Below, piece by piece: positions 62,795-64,000 of a stretch of DNA of 64,000 nt (the first letter of the stretch is position 1; each line of letters begins with the position of its first letter). Below the pieces are notes generated by a model that worked only from the letters and a program-made list of their open reading frames with translations, searched no databases and had not been told where the DNA came from. This DNA comes from Nocardia abscessus NBRC 100374 (GTDB taxonomy: Bacteria; Actinomycetota; Actinomycetes; Mycobacteriales; Mycobacteriaceae). The stretch lies in NCBI RefSeq assembly GCF_000308455.1, contig NZ_BAFP01000092.1:97668-161667 (forward strand). Direction: 5' to 3'. Both the position numbers and the translations under genes were made by a program.

Positions 62795-64000
62795 CGCTGT
62801 CCTTGGAACTGTCGAGGATGCCGCTGCGCTGCGCCCGTGCGATCAGGCGCAGGTGCTCCTGATAGTCGTCGGTGAACAGGGTGGTGCCCTGCTTGTCGAC
62901 GGTGACGAAGTACAGCCACGGCCCCGCCTCCGGATTCTCCATGGCACGCAACGCGTTCAACGACGGCGCGGCGATCGGGGTCCTGGGCAGGCCGCGCATC
63001 GCATAGGTGTTCCACGCGGTTTCCTGGGCACGGTCGGCGTCGGTGGTAGCCACCTCGGTGCGATCCAGGGTGTAGTTCACCGTCGAGTCGAATTGCAGCA
63101 TCTGATCCACCCGCAGCCGGTTGACGATCACCCGTGCCACCTTGCCCATGTCCTCGGGTTTCGCCTCGCGTTCCACCAGCGAGGCGGCGACCAGCGTCTC
63201 GTACGGGGTCAGCTTCGTGTCGGCGCCGGACTGCAGCAGTCCGGTGGATTCATAGCTCTTCGCGCTCGCGCTCACCAATTGCCGCAGGATCTGTTCCGGG
63301 GTGCCGCTGGGATCGAAATCCCAGGTGCCCGCGGCGATGAGCCCTTCCAGCTGCCTCGTCCGGTCCGGGCAGTCCTTGACACCCTGCATCGCCCACGCGG
63401 GCACCCCGAGCGCGGACAGGTCCAGGCTCGCGCCCGCGGCGTCGAGCTGTTCGTAGGTCACGCACTTCTGGCTGGGGCCGGTGCCGATGCAGCTGGCCTC
63501 CGCGATCTTGCGGTAGATGCCGTCATACCGCCCGCCGGTGCTCATGTCGTGCTGGTCGTGCAGCAGCCGCCCCTCGGAGACGACCAGGTTGCCGACCCTG
63601 GACTGCTTGCCGACCAGCGCGGCCACCGCCTCCACGGCGGGACTGCGGCTCGGGATCGCGTAGAAGCCCGGCTGCACCGCGCTCATGTTCGAATTCCGCA
63701 CGGCCGCTTCGATGAACGCACCGGTGCTCTTGACGACGCCCTTCTCGTGCATGGTCGCCGCGATCTGCGTGGAGGTGTCGCCGTCGTGCACTTGCACGAT
63801 CACCAACGGTCCGGGCGGACCCGCGTAGTCCTCCGGCGGGCCGAAACTGGCGATCAGCTTCATGCCCGCGAAGACCACGGCGCCGGTGAACAGCAGCGCG
63901 AAGACGCCCCCGAAGATCCATAGGGTCCGGCGGCGCCGCTTGCGCTCGGCGGCTTTGCGCGAGGCGACCCTGGATCGCTTGCCGCGCTGCGAGCGGCCGG
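62784..64000 (-). CDS. mltG: Endolytic murein transglycosylase MltG, partial
   Basis: The visible part (404 residues) is the C-terminal portion of an MltG/YceG protein; the start lies beyond the window. From its start a basic cytoplasmic stretch (RKAAERKRRRR) and one membrane helix (IFGGVFALLFTGAVVFAG) lead to the extracellular domain. The catalytic Glu lies in AASLVEREAK. MltG cuts nascent glycan strands and controls their length. It overlaps aroE by 11 bases. Confidence 0.92.
   Translation of the reverse strand, partial: GRSQRGKRSRVASRKAAERKRRRRTLWIFGGVFALLFTGAVVFAGMKLIASFGPPEDYAGPPGPLVIVQVHDGDTSTQIAATMHEKGVVKSTGAFIEAAVRNSNMSAVQPGFYAIPSRSPAVEAVAALVGKQSRVGNLVVSEGRLLHDQHDMSTGGRYDGIYRKIAEASCIGTGPSQKCVTYEQLDAAGASLDLSALGVPAWAMQGVKDCPDRTRQLEGLIAAGTWDFDPSGTPEQILRQLVSASAKSYESTGLLQSGADTKLTPYETLVAASLVEREAKPEDMGKVARVIVNRLRVDQMLQFDSTVNYTLDRTEVATTDADRAQETAWNTYAMRGLPRTPIAAPSLNALRAMENPEAGPWLYFVTVDKQGTTLFTDDYQEHLRLIARAQRSGILDSSKDSGGR

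Overview
The window is high-GC, densely coded actinobacterial DNA. The mycobacterial-type integration host factor (mihF), the helicase-dead form of PriA, the B-4DMT membrane protein, the many TetR-family regulators and the lipid/fatty-acyl enzymes all point to Mycobacteriales, most likely Nocardia or a close relative such as Rhodococcus. No rRNA, tRNA, CRISPR array, prophage or intact transposon was seen.

Region 1 (1-26.3 kb) is accessory. It holds three separate serine beta-lactamase-fold hydrolases (one frameshifted in its signal peptide, one fused to an N-terminal helical domain), two DoxX-like membrane proteins, an HxlR and a LuxR regulator, and an ANTAR protein. Between the ANTAR gene and a MerR gene lies a strongly structured non-coding stretch. 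Then come a WYL regulator, a VOC protein, a GlcG/HbpS-like protein, a MazF-type toxin-antitoxin pair, a secreted SGNH hydrolase, an acyl-CoA synthetase, an alpha/beta hydrolase, an XRE-TetR fusion regulator, an acyl-CoA dehydrogenase, a CsbD stress protein, an Old Yellow Enzyme with its TetR gene, a secreted lipase, a PadR regulator, and a divergent TetR/NmrA pair. Two paralogous tiny proteins (75 and 71 aa) sit 10 kb apart.

Region 2 (26.5-42.5 kb) is core metabolism, all on the minus strand: pyrR-pyrB-pyrC-(PH-like membrane protein)-carA-carB-pyrF for pyrimidine synthesis, then mihF-gmk-rpoZ-coaBC-metK-priA. Junctions are mostly overlaps of a few bases. A PyrR-type binding loop overlaps the pyrR ribosome binding site, and an intrinsic terminator follows pyrF.

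Region 3 (42.6-53.2 kb) is a second accessory block: a 5'-truncated methyltransferase, an AlkB-like dioxygenase, a SnoaL-like protein, a small HD hydrolase, a TetR/oxidoreductase pair, a serpin, a FAD monooxygenase, a DUF4334 protein, paired YdcZ-type membrane proteins and an ArsB/SLC13-type permease.

Region 4 (53.2-64 kb) is core again: efp-nusB and pepQ (minus), a prepilin peptidase, a tandem universal stress protein and aroC-aroK-aroB (plus), then a small secreted protein, a B-4DMT protein, aroE and mltG (minus; mltG runs off the end). The relative order matches the usual actinobacterial mltG-aroE-prepilin peptidase-aroC-K-B-pepQ-efp-nusB series if the segment at about 55.9-60.9 kb has been inverted in place.
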